Assembly: GCA_016630955.3 (NCBI GenBank)
Contig: CM050002.1
Span: 124,001 to 188,000 of the forward strand
Direction: 5' to 3'
DNA length: 64,000 nucleotides
Origin: Didymella arachidicola
Taxonomy: Eukaryota; Ascomycota; Dothideomycetes; Pleosporales; Didymellaceae
The notes beneath the pieces were generated by a model, which saw only the letters and a list, made by a program, of their open reading frames with translations, was not told the origin of the DNA and did no database searches. Position numbers and translations under genes: made by a program. This document shows positions 21,286-33,159 of this stretch, one piece after another; the first letter of the stretch is position 1; each line of letters begins with the position of its first letter.

Positions 21286-22049
21286 ATCCTACATCGTGAG
21301 CATTGCGAAAGAGATCATCGTAAAGATCGCCATAATGAGGAGTGGAATATGAAAGTAGAAACGCTTGTTGGACTACCCTAATGTCACTGAGCTTCTTGAT
21401 ATTTATGTGTTCCACGCCAAATGGTGGCGTACATTTTGCTCCAAAGGTTGGCTAAGGTGTATGGTTTCAGGTTACTTAAACTGCGTGCTAGAAGTCGCTG
21501 CTGCAAGACTGATAGTGGTGGCATAATTCTCGCCTAGAGCATGATTTCCGCGGTGAGGTGGTCCTTCTCAAGCCTACTTACAATCTCAGGATGAGCTTCC
21601 ATATCGGGAATGACAGTCACACATGGAATTAATGTCTCTCTTCTCTGTATGGTTGAGATCGAACTGCCCTTTCTTAGCATCAATAGCGGCTCGGTGCTCG
21701 GTGTTTGGTGCTCATCTGAAAGTGGTGTCACCACAAGACTTGTTTCGACAGCAATCCTCAGCGTCACTCTGGATAGCCGTCACTGGTCTACGAACCAGTG
21801 TGTTCTCTCGAAATTGTGACGTGAAGTCATGAAACAATTGCGAAGGCTGGAGAATATCAGCCCTGCTCTCGCACAATGAACGCTTTGTCGCAGGCTGACA
21901 CATTACCGTTATGTCACATACTTCACAATGCGCTCTGTACTACGCCTAGAAAAGTGTCGCCGCTTTACCAGCCTAATCCACATCACCACAACTAACAAAC
22001 AACACCACTACACACACACTACTATTAATACCAGTCAGCAAATTCTAAC
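21286..22049. other. Intergenic, divergent promoters
   Basis: About 760 bp. Holds the presumed 5' region of the minus-strand Thr-rich gene and a CA-rich leader (acacacactactatt) before the small ORF at 22050. Nothing else is recognised. Confidence 0.4.
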
Positions 22050-22262
22050 ATGTGCACCTATGCAAACACTGTATACGCCTGCGGACATGCAGCAGATATT
22101 GTTTTGCTACTAGAGCCATGCAGCAATGCAGATGCGGGTCTTCGCTGCTCCGGAGTCGTCTGGCATTGCTCACAGCTGGAGCATTGGGAGTGCGAGGCTT
22201 ACGACCCTCCTCCGGCAAACCGACGTGTCGAGCATCGAGATGATACCGTGCATGTGCGCTAG
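22050..22262 (+). CDS. Small Cys/His-containing hypothetical protein
   Basis: A 70-aa frame with a proper ATG, preceded by a CA-rich leader typical of fungal 5' UTRs. The opening MCTYANTVYACGHAAD, with a later PCSNADAGLRCSG and HCSQLEHWECEAY, recalls short fungal proteins that start MC-x-Y and carry spaced Cys/His pairs, possibly metal-binding. There is no signal peptide. It overlaps short frames on both strands and could be chance. It lies between two Ser/Thr-rich genes. Confidence 0.35.
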   Translation: MCTYANTVYACGHAADIVLLLEPCSNADAGLRCSGVVWHCSQLEHWECEAYDPPPANRRVEHRDDTVHVR

Positions 22263-22577
22263 AGTTCCACGACCGACACAATGCTGTGTCTTCAGACGGA
22301 GGTGAGGGTGTTAATGGAGGTTGACGAAGTGCGCCAGACGTTTGGTGTGTTTCCCGATGCGTAGTATTAGATACAGAAGATGTGTGTACACGATATAACG
22401 ATGTCTATAGTACTTTTTCGATATGCTTGAACGCTACAATAAGTGATATAACAGTGAGTGATGAGATAAGAGACGGTTTAGGAAAGGGATATCTTATGAG
22501 TGATGCGCCGGCAGATGCAGAGTGATGGTAAGAAGGAAAGCAAGGGAGTAAGTGCGCGAAAGAAAGATTTATTGGGG
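22263..22577. other. Short intergenic stretch
   Basis: About 315 bp of 3' flanking sequence between convergent genes. I see nothing in it. Confidence 0.4.
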
Positions 22578-23935
22578 TCATGACGCCCGCTCTGGCGTCC
22601 AATTCTTGTAGAGACATGAGCAAAGATTTCCTGCGTCCTGTGCTTTGAGGCCACTGTTGACCTGCTCGCCAGACGACTTCGTGCACGAAGGAACGTTCTC
22701 GCCACCACCCACTACTTGCTCGATGCGTACAGCTGCACACAAGTTAGTGGAAATATTTGAAAACGTAAGCTCAGGCGTTGCTTACCGTATGGCCAGACAG
22801 TGTTCGGTGTATTTGGCACGACGATTGTATCGTCAGGGTAGGTCCTCTGCATCTTGGTGTAAAGGTACGCCTGCATGCTGGTCGCGCCGTAATCGCACTC
22901 GAATGTGCCCTTCGAGTTTCCAATGGTGCCCGTCATGTTCACTGCCTTCGTCCGGCTGATCTGGAAGCGGTATCGTTCGGTGTCTTTACCCTGGTCAAGC
23001 AGGTCCAGTGGCGCATTCTGGAAAGTCATGTAAAGGTCCGAAGAGTCTTTCGACGAGATCTTGTAGGAACCAGATGAGCCGGTGATCTCCCAGTTGATGA
23101 CAGCAATGGCTTTCTGAGGGTCTGCGTAATAGTCGGTGTATGGTGCGCATGTCCAGGTTGCGTTGTTGCTAGTGCAGTCTGTGACTACGGTATCGAGGAA
23201 GGTGACGAGCGAGTAAGCTCCTAGAGGAAAGCCTGACGGGACAGCTGCGGGTGTGAGCGTAGAGGTTGGTGTTGACGGTGTATCAGTCTTGGTGCTTGTA
23301 CTTGTCCCTGTGCCCGCTGGCTGGGATTCGCCGCTAGTGGTCGATGTGGGAGATGAATTACTGCGCAGGTTGTCAGCTCATTGTCTCCATCGCTACATTG
23401 TGATTGATACGCACCTGCTCGAGTCCTTCTTCTTCAAGCCCACAGCAAGACCAACTGCCAGCGCAACGATAAGCGCAATGAGCAAAGCACCAATGAGAGC
23501 CCATCTCCTCCAGCCCTGTCGCCTGCTATTCTTGGCAGTCTTGAACTGCGTAAATTTCTCGCTCCTCGGCGTGTGCAGGTCACTCCACACACTGACACTC
23601 AAATTGCTGCCATTGTGACTCTGACCCTCCATGCTCTCCCTCGGGGTGTCGCCCAGTCTCCCGCCTGTAATCACCGACAAGAAGCCTGGCTTTCGATGCT
23701 CATGGACATGGACGGTTGGGCCGATGTGTTGATGTGTTGGGTCATTGCAGTAGGTGCTGGTCGTAGTAACTTCGATCTTGGATTTTGGCTCAGGCTTCGT
23801 GGGTTTGCTTCGAATGTGGCTGGACTCGAGGACCATGGAGAGACGCTGGCCGGCAGGCGTAGAGATACGTTTGGAAGGGCGCTCATCTTCGATTGGCTGA
23901 TGGGCATTGGAGCGCTTGGAACGAAAGTAATCCAT
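22578..23935 (-). CDS. Single-pass membrane protein with extracellular Cys domain
   Basis: Three exons: 23415-23935, 22786-23360 and 22578-22732. The introns are 54 nt (23361-23414, gtgcgt...gcgcag) and 53 nt (22733-22785, gtaagc...tgcag). The model is 416 aa. Residues 1-143 are a basic, disordered cytosolic part (MDYFRSKRSNAHQ; SNLSVSVWSDLHTPRSEKF). Residues 145-167 form the membrane helix (WALIGALLIALIVALAVGL), followed by KKK. A Ser/Thr stalk (SPTSTTSGESQPAGTGTST) leads to a ~240-residue outer domain with conserved-looking patches (YSLVTFLDTVVTDCTSNNATW, FECDYGATSM, VPSCTKSSGEQV, CSCLYKNW). The type II layout and terminal C-x-C match a family of uncharacterised fungal plasma-membrane proteins. 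A sensor or wall-contact role is only inference. Confidence 0.8.
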
Positions 23936-25110
23936 GATGATGATGGCGTCGACGATAGACAGTGTCGTGCCTCAGACGTCAAGGGGTGGATAGCAGCGAT
24001 GCGCAGCTTGCGTCTGAGCTTCGTGTCGCTCTCAAGTATCGTTCGATGTTCGACCTGCAATGGACGGTACACTAGATAGTCATATTATAGTTTGACGATA
24101 TTTGACTCGAGCACAACGGGAAGCGAAGACGGAAAAGAGAAACAACTGGCACAGCTCCGCTGCTTGAAGAGAACGCCAGGAGACGAAAAGGAAGGATCTC
24201 TCGAGATCCCAAACGGACCGTACGGCGTGAGGCTCCACTCCGGAACCTTATGAGGTATGAGCACATGGCATGAGCTCCTGATCACACACTAATGGCCAAT
24301 TACAGCCTCGAATCTGCCTCTTGTAGCTAGCCGCTGAATCCTGTCGCGGTCGCGGGCAGTTCTGTGGCGCCCTGCTCACGCTATTGAGGCTGGGTTTCTC
24401 ACCGCGATACTGTTTAGGGGCGGGAGTAGCCAGGCCTGGCGATTCCGGCGCAGGACCACCTCCTTTCAAGGTGTAGGCCCGGCAGACTGAAGGATCCCAT
24501 TGCGCCATGCGTGCTGTGATTCGAGAGCAGGCATCTCATCATCTTGCATGCGTCAACTCAAAAGATTGATGAGAGAAAAGGGACTGCCTCCCGCTCCGTG
24601 CCTCGTTCGTTTTTGCTGTTGTGACGCGAACACGGGGGTTAGGCGCGAGCTGACTCGTGATGGGTGTTTTGTTCCTGCATGTGGCAGGGATGCCGCGCCA
24701 AGTCGGCTGATCTCGAGCGCCGACATCAAGCTTCCCGCGGCCTCTGGAACGCGTCAACTTCACGCGCGGTGAGAGTGAACACCATAGTCAAGGTGTAACG
24801 GTCTTCTGCGGAATTTGGGCCAAATGCACGACTATGCAAGCTCTCACACGCGTGCAGTTCACCGTACGCACGCTGACCGCGTTTTTCGGCGCGTCACACC
24901 TCGCCTCTAGACGCACCTTCTCACACTAACCGCTCCTGCCCTCTTCCCGTGACATCGAAGAGGTGTCTCAAAAATGCTCCTCTCGCCGCAACAATATACG
25001 CATTAGTCTGTCACTCCAACACCGACAACCGCAGTGTTGCTAAGACCACGAGCTGCTCCAGTTGGACTCCCCACTCGCTAGGCCGAAATCAACCTCACTC
25101 GACAGCTTCA
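23936..25110. other. Divergent promoter region, 1.2 kb
   Basis: Lies between the membrane-protein gene (-) and Clr2 (+). Only short overlapping frames are present. It contains the 5' UTR of Clr2, including an open extension of the Clr2 frame from 24949 that lacks conserved sequence. Confidence 0.5.
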
Positions 25111-27399
25111 ATGGCGTCCCCGCGACGAGTCGTAGTGCGCCTACGTGCAGGCTCTGATGGCGATGCCACGCATGTGCCTAAAATTGGCACGCACGAGCAG
25201 CTGGACCCACCGACGCTGTACCTCGAGAAGATTGGGGATCAGTGGATGCAAGCTCGTGGTGATGCACAGCCCGAGGTCAAGTACATACTGGAGAGCCTAC
25301 CTGTAGGATATACCCTGTGGCAACGCCCTCGTCCCAAAGACCCCAAGACTCTTGATAAGTATCTTTATGGTCACCCGAGTCGAAAAGTTTTCGATTCGCC
25401 GAACAGGTTCTTCCCACATTTCCAGTACCTGATGGATAATCATGGCAACAATATGGGCTGTCTTTGTACAGTCTGCAGCGGTAGCTCTGGAGTTCTGCGG
25501 AAAAACACACCCAAGAGCTCGAAACGGCGCAGCTCGAGCGGCAATGCATCGAATGCCTCCTCACGACCTTCTTCGTCGCTGAGTTCAAATCGCGCTTTCC
25601 TTGCCCCGTCTCGAGCGCGGTCTCAACCGCAACAGTCAGAGACAGCCTTTCCCTTATCTCGCCCCATCCCTCAGGCTCCAACTACACCCATGCCCTTACC
25701 CTCTATGCAATACAAAGGGCGGCCAAAACAGGTCAGTGCTGGAATGGATACCACTCGCGTCGATGAAGAAGGGACTCCAGACGTGTATCGCAACCTTATC
25801 AACAGGCTTCGTCGCAACGGCAAGATTGACGAAGCGATCGAGGAGCGTTTCAGCATGGACTGGAGGGCTGAACAAGAGCTGCTGCCTGGCTTGCGACGGA
25901 ATGTCGTGGAGAATCCACAATGGGCGCCGCGGGTGGGTGATATTGTGCTCTATGTTCGAGATCTTCCGGATGACGTCCATATCCTTCAGTACCCGATCAC
26001 GAAGGACTATAGGATGTACCAGGAGAAGGAGAAGCAGTGGCTTGATCAACCCGTCTGGGAGGCAGGCTTAGTGAGCCAGATACCGACGGAAGAAGTCACC
26101 ATCAACGACATTTGCGAAAATGGGCTGAAAGAAGGCAATATTACCTACACCGGTGTTCGCGTCGAGCCTGTACCTGATGTCAACGACCCAGACAAGTCGT
26201 TGTCCAAACGCCACAAATACATACCCATCCGACACACGAGACCATTTGTTCTTTGGAAACATTTCCTCCACCAAGTACAGAAGTGGCACCCTACGATTCT
26301 CAACGCACAAAAAATTACGGCGACGATGTCACTTACCGGCAAGCACCGCTTCAAGGGCATGTGGCCTGAAGCCTCAATATACTGTCGAGCAATGTATCTT
26401 GGGTACGAGATGCTTGCAGTTGGCGATGCTGTGCGGTTGCTGCCTAATGTGAGCCATCGCCAAACCACATCTACTGACATCTTAATTATCAAGTCGATCA
26501 GGCTAAAATGGTCAAACCTCGACAGCGCATCTGATAATGATTGGGATGAGGGGCGTCCCTACAACTCCGCAGTCTGGATCTATGGTGCTGCTTATACTAA
26601 CAACCCCGAGCGCCAGAACAAAGAATGGTCCTCCGACTCTCAGTCAAGTCAAGCAGCTGATGATTATGGCGAGTGGTACCCGTTGCATCCGCCAACCAAG
26701 GAACTCGCGATCCCTTACTCCCGGGTCATGGGGCGTCTGTACGAGCGCAATGCCATGGCCCTCTGGCTTAGCGGAAAACCCAGCGAACATGACTTCCTCG
26801 ACGCCGGACGCGAAGCCCTGATTGAGTCGCGCGATTTCGCCCGGCAACATGACAAGCGTATCTCGGACCACCCAGACGCAAACTGGTACTGGGCTGACAG
26901 CCGTGCGCAAGCGCTCGATCTGCACACTATCAACGGCCTCGACGTCTCGTCCCGCGATCAGCTGCGCGATACTAAAGAGTGGCGGAAGAAGATCGAGATA
27001 ATGGAAGGAATAACAACCTCTACAGCTGTTCCCCCTGAAAAGCCCCTCGGCGCATCGAGCCACGCCGGTCGCAGTCTGCGAGGCTTCATGGCGCCCGCGC
27101 TGTCCGATCTGCCCGATCTGCCCGATCTGCCCGTCCACTCCCAGCGCTCACGAGTCTTAAACACCACGAGCGGGACCAGCGTCACGGCTTCCTCTGCCGA
27201 AGGCGAGAGCTCAGCAGCCGGCGGGTCGAGGAAGCGCCCATCGCACGTTGTCAATCTCAGCAGCGACGAGGAAGACGAGATCAACGACCAGATCAACGAC
27301 GAGATCCGCCAAGCCACACGCATCGTCAACGAAGCACCTGGCGTACAAGCAAAGAAATCTCGCGTTCAGGTTGCAATTGGACGGAAGAGACAGGTCTGA
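25111..27399 (+). CDS. clr2: Clr2-type transcription-silencing protein
   Basis: 762 aa in one exon from the ATG at 25111 (MASPRRVVVRL). The open frame extends 54 codons upstream, but the conserved region begins here. Residues ~55-122 match the Clr2 N-terminal domain: LPVGYTLWQRPRP, then DKYLYGHPSRKVFDSPNRF, closing with a Cys cluster CLCTVC (Cys117, 119, 122). A Ser-rich linker follows. Residues ~270-520 match the Clr2 silencing/BAH-like domain (PRVGDIVLYVRDLPDD, GVRVEPVPDVNDP, RHTRPFVLWKHFL, YLGYEMLAVGDAVRLLP). The tail is disordered and acidic (SSDEEDEINDQINDEI) and ends in a basic KRQV. In fission yeast, Clr2 is a subunit of the SHREC nucleosome-remodelling/deacetylase complex in heterochromatic silencing. 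A nuclear silencing role here follows from family membership. Confidence 0.88.
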   Translation: MASPRRVVVRLRAGSDGDATHVPKIGTHEQLDPPTLYLEKIGDQWMQARGDAQPEVKYILESLPVGYTLWQRPRPKDPKTLDKYLYGHPSRKVFDSPNRFFPHFQYLMDNHGNNMGCLCTVCSGSSGVLRKNTPKSSKRRSSSGNASNASSRPSSSLSSNRAFLAPSRARSQPQQSETAFPLSRPIPQAPTTPMPLPSMQYKGRPKQVSAGMDTTRVDEEGTPDVYRNLINRLRRNGKIDEAIEERFSMDWRAEQELLPGLRRNVVENPQWAPRVGDIVLYVRDLPDDVHILQYPITKDYRMYQEKEKQWLDQPVWEAGLVSQIPTEEVTINDICENGLKEGNITYTGVRVEPVPDVNDPDKSLSKRHKYIPIRHTRPFVLWKHFLHQVQKWHPTILNAQKITATMSLTGKHRFKGMWPEASIYCRAMYLGYEMLAVGDAVRLLPNVSHRQTTSTDILIIKSIRLKWSNLDSASDNDWDEGRPYNSAVWIYGAAYTNNPERQNKEWSSDSQSSQAADDYGEWYPLHPPTKELAIPYSRVMGRLYERNAMALWLSGKPSEHDFLDAGREALIESRDFARQHDKRISDHPDANWYWADSRAQALDLHTINGLDVSSRDQLRDTKEWRKKIEIMEGITTSTAVPPEKPLGASSHAGRSLRGFMAPALSDLPDLPDLPVHSQRSRVLNTTSGTSVTASSAEGESSAAGGSRKRPSHVVNLSSDEEDEINDQINDEIRQATRIVNEAPGVQAKKSRVQVAIGRKRQV

Positions 27400-28016
27400 T
27401 TCTTCCCTCTGAGGTTGATGCGCCGACAGGCAGTGTATGACGTGGGAGCCAAAAAGTGATTTATGGGACTGAGCAACGCGAGAATATCTTATGGGTTATA
27501 TTATGGAACATGTTATACGAGGAGCTATACGAAGCGGCTGTTCTACGCAGAGCGGAAGCAAACACCCAGGAGCCGCTGTCCCAAGGGTCCGCTAAAGGAT
27601 TGTTTGCGGTTTCATAACGATGGACGATCTGCCTCGTGTATAGCGTTGTTGAGACACGACTCCCACATGGTGAGGCTGTGGGTCGAGCGAGACGACTATA
27701 TGTATATGTCACAAGGACACGATTGTACTAGGGGAGATAGACACAACCAACGCAACGAAGACACTTTGTATCATGGTGACCATGCAATGTTGCCTACATT
27801 CTACAGCCACACTGATGTCTTGATCTAGGAAAGAGAGCGAAACGCCTGCCCGGATGCGGATGCGCCCAGCAGATGAAGGAGTGAAGAAGTGACGCCGATA
27901 TACTCTTGCCGCACCGCCGCTATGCAGACATTCTTTCACCCAGACCAAAGAGATGAAACAACAACGCCAAAACGTCAATATCCGCCCGTCTATACAGTCC
28001 AAAAGACAATTTCGAC
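27400..28016. other. Intergenic, convergent 3' ends of Clr2 and ATG2
   Basis: About 620 bp between the two stop codons. Short frames only, with no conserved sequence. Confidence 0.5.
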
Positions 28017-31000
28017 TCAGTAGCTCTTATATTTCTGGGCTTCGTTAGTACGTGACTTGAGAGTTGCAGGACGTCGTTGGAACTCACATCTTCAATCTTC
28101 CTCCGACTCCCCTCATCCAGCGCGTTTCCCACGCCCAACAACGCAGTACTCAGTGCTTTCGTCGCGCCCAATGCAGGTCTCAGGACAACAGTCGGCGCAT
28201 GTCTCGCCAGCGCCCTTGCGACACCCACTCCACTGCCCTGCTCCATGACCTCCGCTGGAATAGCAATCACGGCGTCACGGGCAGTCAGCAGGTCACGCTC
28301 GAGATGTCTTGCCGCGCTCCTCAAGCCAGCGCGCACGCCAAGGGGCTGGTTCGCGTAGTTAGACACAGCGCGGGGTTCCTCTTCGGGGCTCGGCGGATCG
28401 GAACCGGTCCAGTCCTGATGCTGGGAACGTGAGGAGCGATGCGATGTGGAGCCAGGCTGGTTGGGATTGAGAAACGCTTCTGCACCCTCAAGGAGGGTCT
28501 GGGTGCCGATTGCGACTTTGGCGCCGAGGCGGGCGACCTCTGAGGTTGTGTTTTTGGCGAATGCATACACGCCTTTTTGCAGGCTGCGCACAATGCGACC
28601 GTCTTTTTGGTACTCGCGCATTGGAACGACGACGAGGTCACGCATGCCGGAGCCGACGTTGACGAGGGGACGAACGGCGGCGAGGCCAGAGAGGACGCCA
28701 GGGAGTTGGTTGCGTTTCACATCAGGCATCCAGACGTCATTGAGAGTCTTGTGTAGCTTGTCGAAAGATGTGATGCCGTAGACGATGGCGTGGCGAAGGG
28801 TGATGTCCGAGCCATCGAGAATCAAAAAGTTCATGAATTCGGTAGTGTGACCAGAGCGGATACCGCCGTAGTCTACACGTTTGGGCTTATAGTCGAGTTT
28901 GAGCTGCACAGCTTGAACTTCAAGACGTTGGATAAAGGGCTGCTCAGAAGGTGCGGCGGACTTCTCGACGGAGTCGTCCTTGAACTCGAAGAATCGTGTG
29001 ATGAAGTCGAGAGCGTCTTGATCTACATGTAGACGAAGCGGAAGAACAGCAACCTAAGAGTCATTAGTATGTTGCAATTGAACTAGAGAGACGTACTTGC
29101 CCTGATGACAAGCTCAGAAGCTGCCAGGTCTGTAACAGGCTTGACGGTTAGAAGGTTGAGATTGATCATTGGACGATCTAGCTCTCGTTGAGCGGGAGGG
29201 ATGATGCAAGTGATGAATTTCTTCCAGGTCGATGTAGGCACATGATCAAAGATCTCGAAATCTTGTACACGCACATCAATCGAGTTCAGAGTTTCACCAG
29301 AGTCAGGCGGGAACACGACCAAGTCGACTGCGATGCCCATGAGTGAGAACGCGATCTTCTTGTGCTTGCTACGCTCAAGCTTCAATCGGCGGCGGCCAGG
29401 CGTTGTCACACTGCGCGGACGGGCAGTCGCCCCAGTTGATCGTGTAGCAGTCGACGTAGCGTAGCTGCCCGTCTCGCTGACTAAGTCGTCGATGTCGTGA
29501 TTGATCTTGCGTGCGAGGGCGCCTTTCTCTTCTTTGATAGGGACACCAATCCATACAGAGTTGAACAGAAAATCCTCTTCAACAAAGTCATCGTCCTCAT
29601 CTTCTTCTCTTGGTTTCCGTCGTCGCTCTTCGGCACGAGCTTCGACGTCATCCACGGCCTGTGAGATGATGGCTCTAGTCCTTGGCCAATCGTAGCCATC
29701 AAACAGGTTCCAGATGACGTTGACATCGCGCGCAGTGACTTTGAGTGGAGCATCTGGGGCTTTGAATTCATTTGTGAGGTGGTACTGATTCTGCTTGGAA
29801 TCCCATTTACGAGCTTTGCCCTTGCCTTCCGAGTCAGACTGTTGGAAGTAGTCGGTGCTGAAGTCGAAACTGCCTTCGCCATTGTTCACCTCGTACTGCT
29901 CCTGGAAGCTTTCAAGAAGACCTCGATCGCCATGGTCCTTGGTAGTGGGCGTCGCTGCAAGTACGTCGAGACCGTCTTGATCCAGCATGCTGTCGCCCAA
30001 GTCCTCGTTGCTCGGAAAACCTTGGCTGTAAATGCTTCCTACAAACTCGAGATTGGTAGGTACTTCGTCTTCCATGAGGTCGGCATTGTTCATAAAGTCA
30101 TCATTTTCAGAATCATCTTGCGCAGGCATCGCGTCCCCGGTGAATGACTCCATCATCTCTTGTAGCGGTACCACCGTACGATAGCGTTCGGCTGTAGATG
30201 GAGGCGTTGGAGGCTGCAATCCATTCAGCACTTCGATGAGAGTCTGTGTTGAATCGGCACAGGACTCTAGCACAAGCAGCTCATTCTTGAACTCGACATT
30301 GACGAGCTGAGGTGTATCCTTGCCATCGCCTGCAATGTTGACGAGGATCTGGGCGGCTGAGATCGAGCTGAGTGACACAAACCCAAGACGACCTAGTTCC
30401 TGCAGATGACGACTAGTAGCTGTTGCGCTACGAGGCACTGCCCCTCTGTGCTCTTCGTCTAGGCGTGCAACATCGTCGATGGCATGTATCGATGCTTTCC
30501 GGAGGTCCAGTTGAACAAAGTAATCTTTCTTGCCTTGTTTGCCATTGAGATGGGCGTCGGTGAAGACGAATAGGCCTTTCGACGTCATGTTACGAGGATT
30601 TAGACCAAGCGCACAACTCCTGAGCAGTAGGTCGATCTGCAACGGCTTCTGGGCTGGAGATGAGGGAGAGCTAGCATCGGAAGATTGCCGAGTAATTGGA
30701 TGAGGCGATTTGGACCTGGTGATGGTTGCGACGCTCAATGCAATGCCTACAGCGATGTCTTCCACAGTACCGTCCTCGCTGATGCCAAGCGCCGCCATGA
30801 TGGTCGAGACTCTGTATTCAGCACAAAGGTTGAACAATTTTGCTTTAACGACAGGCTCCAGTTCGTCGCCCACCATCCTTACCATGATCATGGGTAGTTG
30901 GTCCTGTGGTGGGAGCTTGACAACTTCATGAATCAACACCTCGTCTTCGCGTTTCAGTGATGCTGTTCCGATTTCCATCGCGAATAAGGCCGGAAAGCCA

Positions 31001-33110
31001 ACGTGTGCCACGGCAGCATTGTGAGCAGTGATTGAGACATCTCCAAGCTTTTCGTTGACCGCAAGTCCAATGTCTAACTGCTGCACCGATGCGAGAGTAA
31101 GCAAACCTGGACGATCATCCTCTGGTAGGTACTTTGTGACCTTTGAAAGGCGAGCCAGCTCTGCCCCAAGGGTTTCAAAGGCACGTAGTTCCTCAAGATC
31201 AGAGACCCGTACGCCTACGCTGCCGACTTCCACTCTTAAGACAGATCCCTTGCGTCGTTGTCGAAGAAACGTATCGATCAGAATATCCTCGTTATTCTCG
31301 TACGGATCCTTTGAAGGAGTGATCAGTGAGATCAGCTTCGAGAGGTCTGCTTCTTCGGGAGTGTAAAGAAAGTTCACTGTCGTGCCTTGAATTTCGACCA
31401 GCAGGGGCGCACCCTTCTGCTTTGCGTCCAAGTAGGGACCAGATAGCTGCACTTCAGATACCTTGAGGCGAACATTGCTTTGCCGAACTGCAACACGTAC
31501 TGTGGTTGTGTGGAGTTCCACTGCGCAGCTACGGCCTTTGAGCAGAAGCGCTACCTCACCTAGTTGTATCTGGATTTTAGGCATAGTGGAAGGTGCAGCA
31601 GGTGTCTCGGTCACTGGTGGCGAGTCTCCAAAATGTACTCCTCGTGGCTTGGACCTCGCTGGCGTCAAGACCGGACTGTTTAGAGCGTTGTGCGAGCTGA
31701 TCGAGTTGCCAAGCTCGAGGACACCACTAAATCCACCGAATGAGCTCAGAGCGTCGTCCAGCCGCTGGATGTCGAAGTCGACCTTGACCGGTCTGGTCAC
31801 AATCGTGACTCGTTTGTCCACCCCTTGTTCATAATCTAGTTCCAAGTCGTGGCTGAGCTGATCGGGTAAGTTGCTGACAGATCGTCTGGATCGAGGTCGC
31901 GAAGTATGGAACGCAATGATGTCGATACCCAAAGATGCGATGGCAAACTTCTCGATTTGTAACTTCGCGCGCAACTTATCTGCGCTGCTTTGACTTGTGA
32001 GGCGGATTGCAGCGAGGTGGATTCCTAAAAGAGCATCATTTGGTTTCAGCTCGAGGGTATGAGCTGGTATTAACCCATCTTGCATGGATTCAGTCAGGAC
32101 GCTGTCGAGCCATGCGATACCAATATTCCTGACTGTCAGCTCGAGGGTGCTTGAAGCAGCACTGATTACAGACTCAGTCGGTGGACTCGACTTCTGCGAT
32201 TGTGATGCATCCGTTAAAGCGCCAAGTACGCGGTTGAGCATGTTGAACATAATGCGACCGGTAGACAAGTCCACATGACCGACCACTGAGCCAACTTTCA
32301 CGACAACATTCGGCGATGGCGAGGATTTGGGAGGTCGACAGGCTGGCAAACTTATATTAGGCCTGGACTGAGCAGGTCTCCGTAACGAGTCCATTATGGA
32401 GCCTGTTCGACGAGACGATGTAGAATGGGCATAATTTGAGAATGAGCCTGGCATCTCGGCAAAGATAGAATCTTCCCCAAGCCTGGACGGAGCAAAGTCC
32501 ATGGTAGACGCGTCGGAAACTGGCTCAGCACGTGAGTCAACATCTGACATCTCCCCCTTCTCAAGACCCAGGGGGAACCAGACTGTTACTTCGTCGATGG
32601 TTAAGAAGACCTTCGCCTGTCTCTGAGCCTCACTGGATGCACTTGTCGACGAACGGGGAACCTTGGTTGACCGAGCTACTGCAACAGCGCTCTGCCGACT
32701 GCCGGGTCTTGGCGTATCGTAGCCGTCCTCTACCTCCGGATGTGGCTGCAGAATACTGCCGGAAATCATCTCTTCAGGCACAGATCCTGAAGTATCCGAC
32801 GACGCTCCGCGGCTTGAACTGGACGAAGAGTCCCAACCACCTGGGAGATGTCGTTGCGAAGACACAACCGGAGACGCGCTTACGGCACTCATGTACATGC
32901 TCCCAGACGCATCGGATGAAGACGATGATGTTGAACTTATCATTTGAGGCCCAGCTTCGACTACGGACTCAGATGTATGTAGGCTGCCAGTGGACAACTG
33001 TGGCTCGCCTTCAACCGATTGAGGAGTCGGGTCGCAGTTCATCTCGAGGGAGGGCTCTAGGGATGAGAATCTCTGAGGCAGAGGTTGTGATGCGATCGGC
33101 TCTGGTTTTA

Positions 33111-33159
<49 letters not shown>

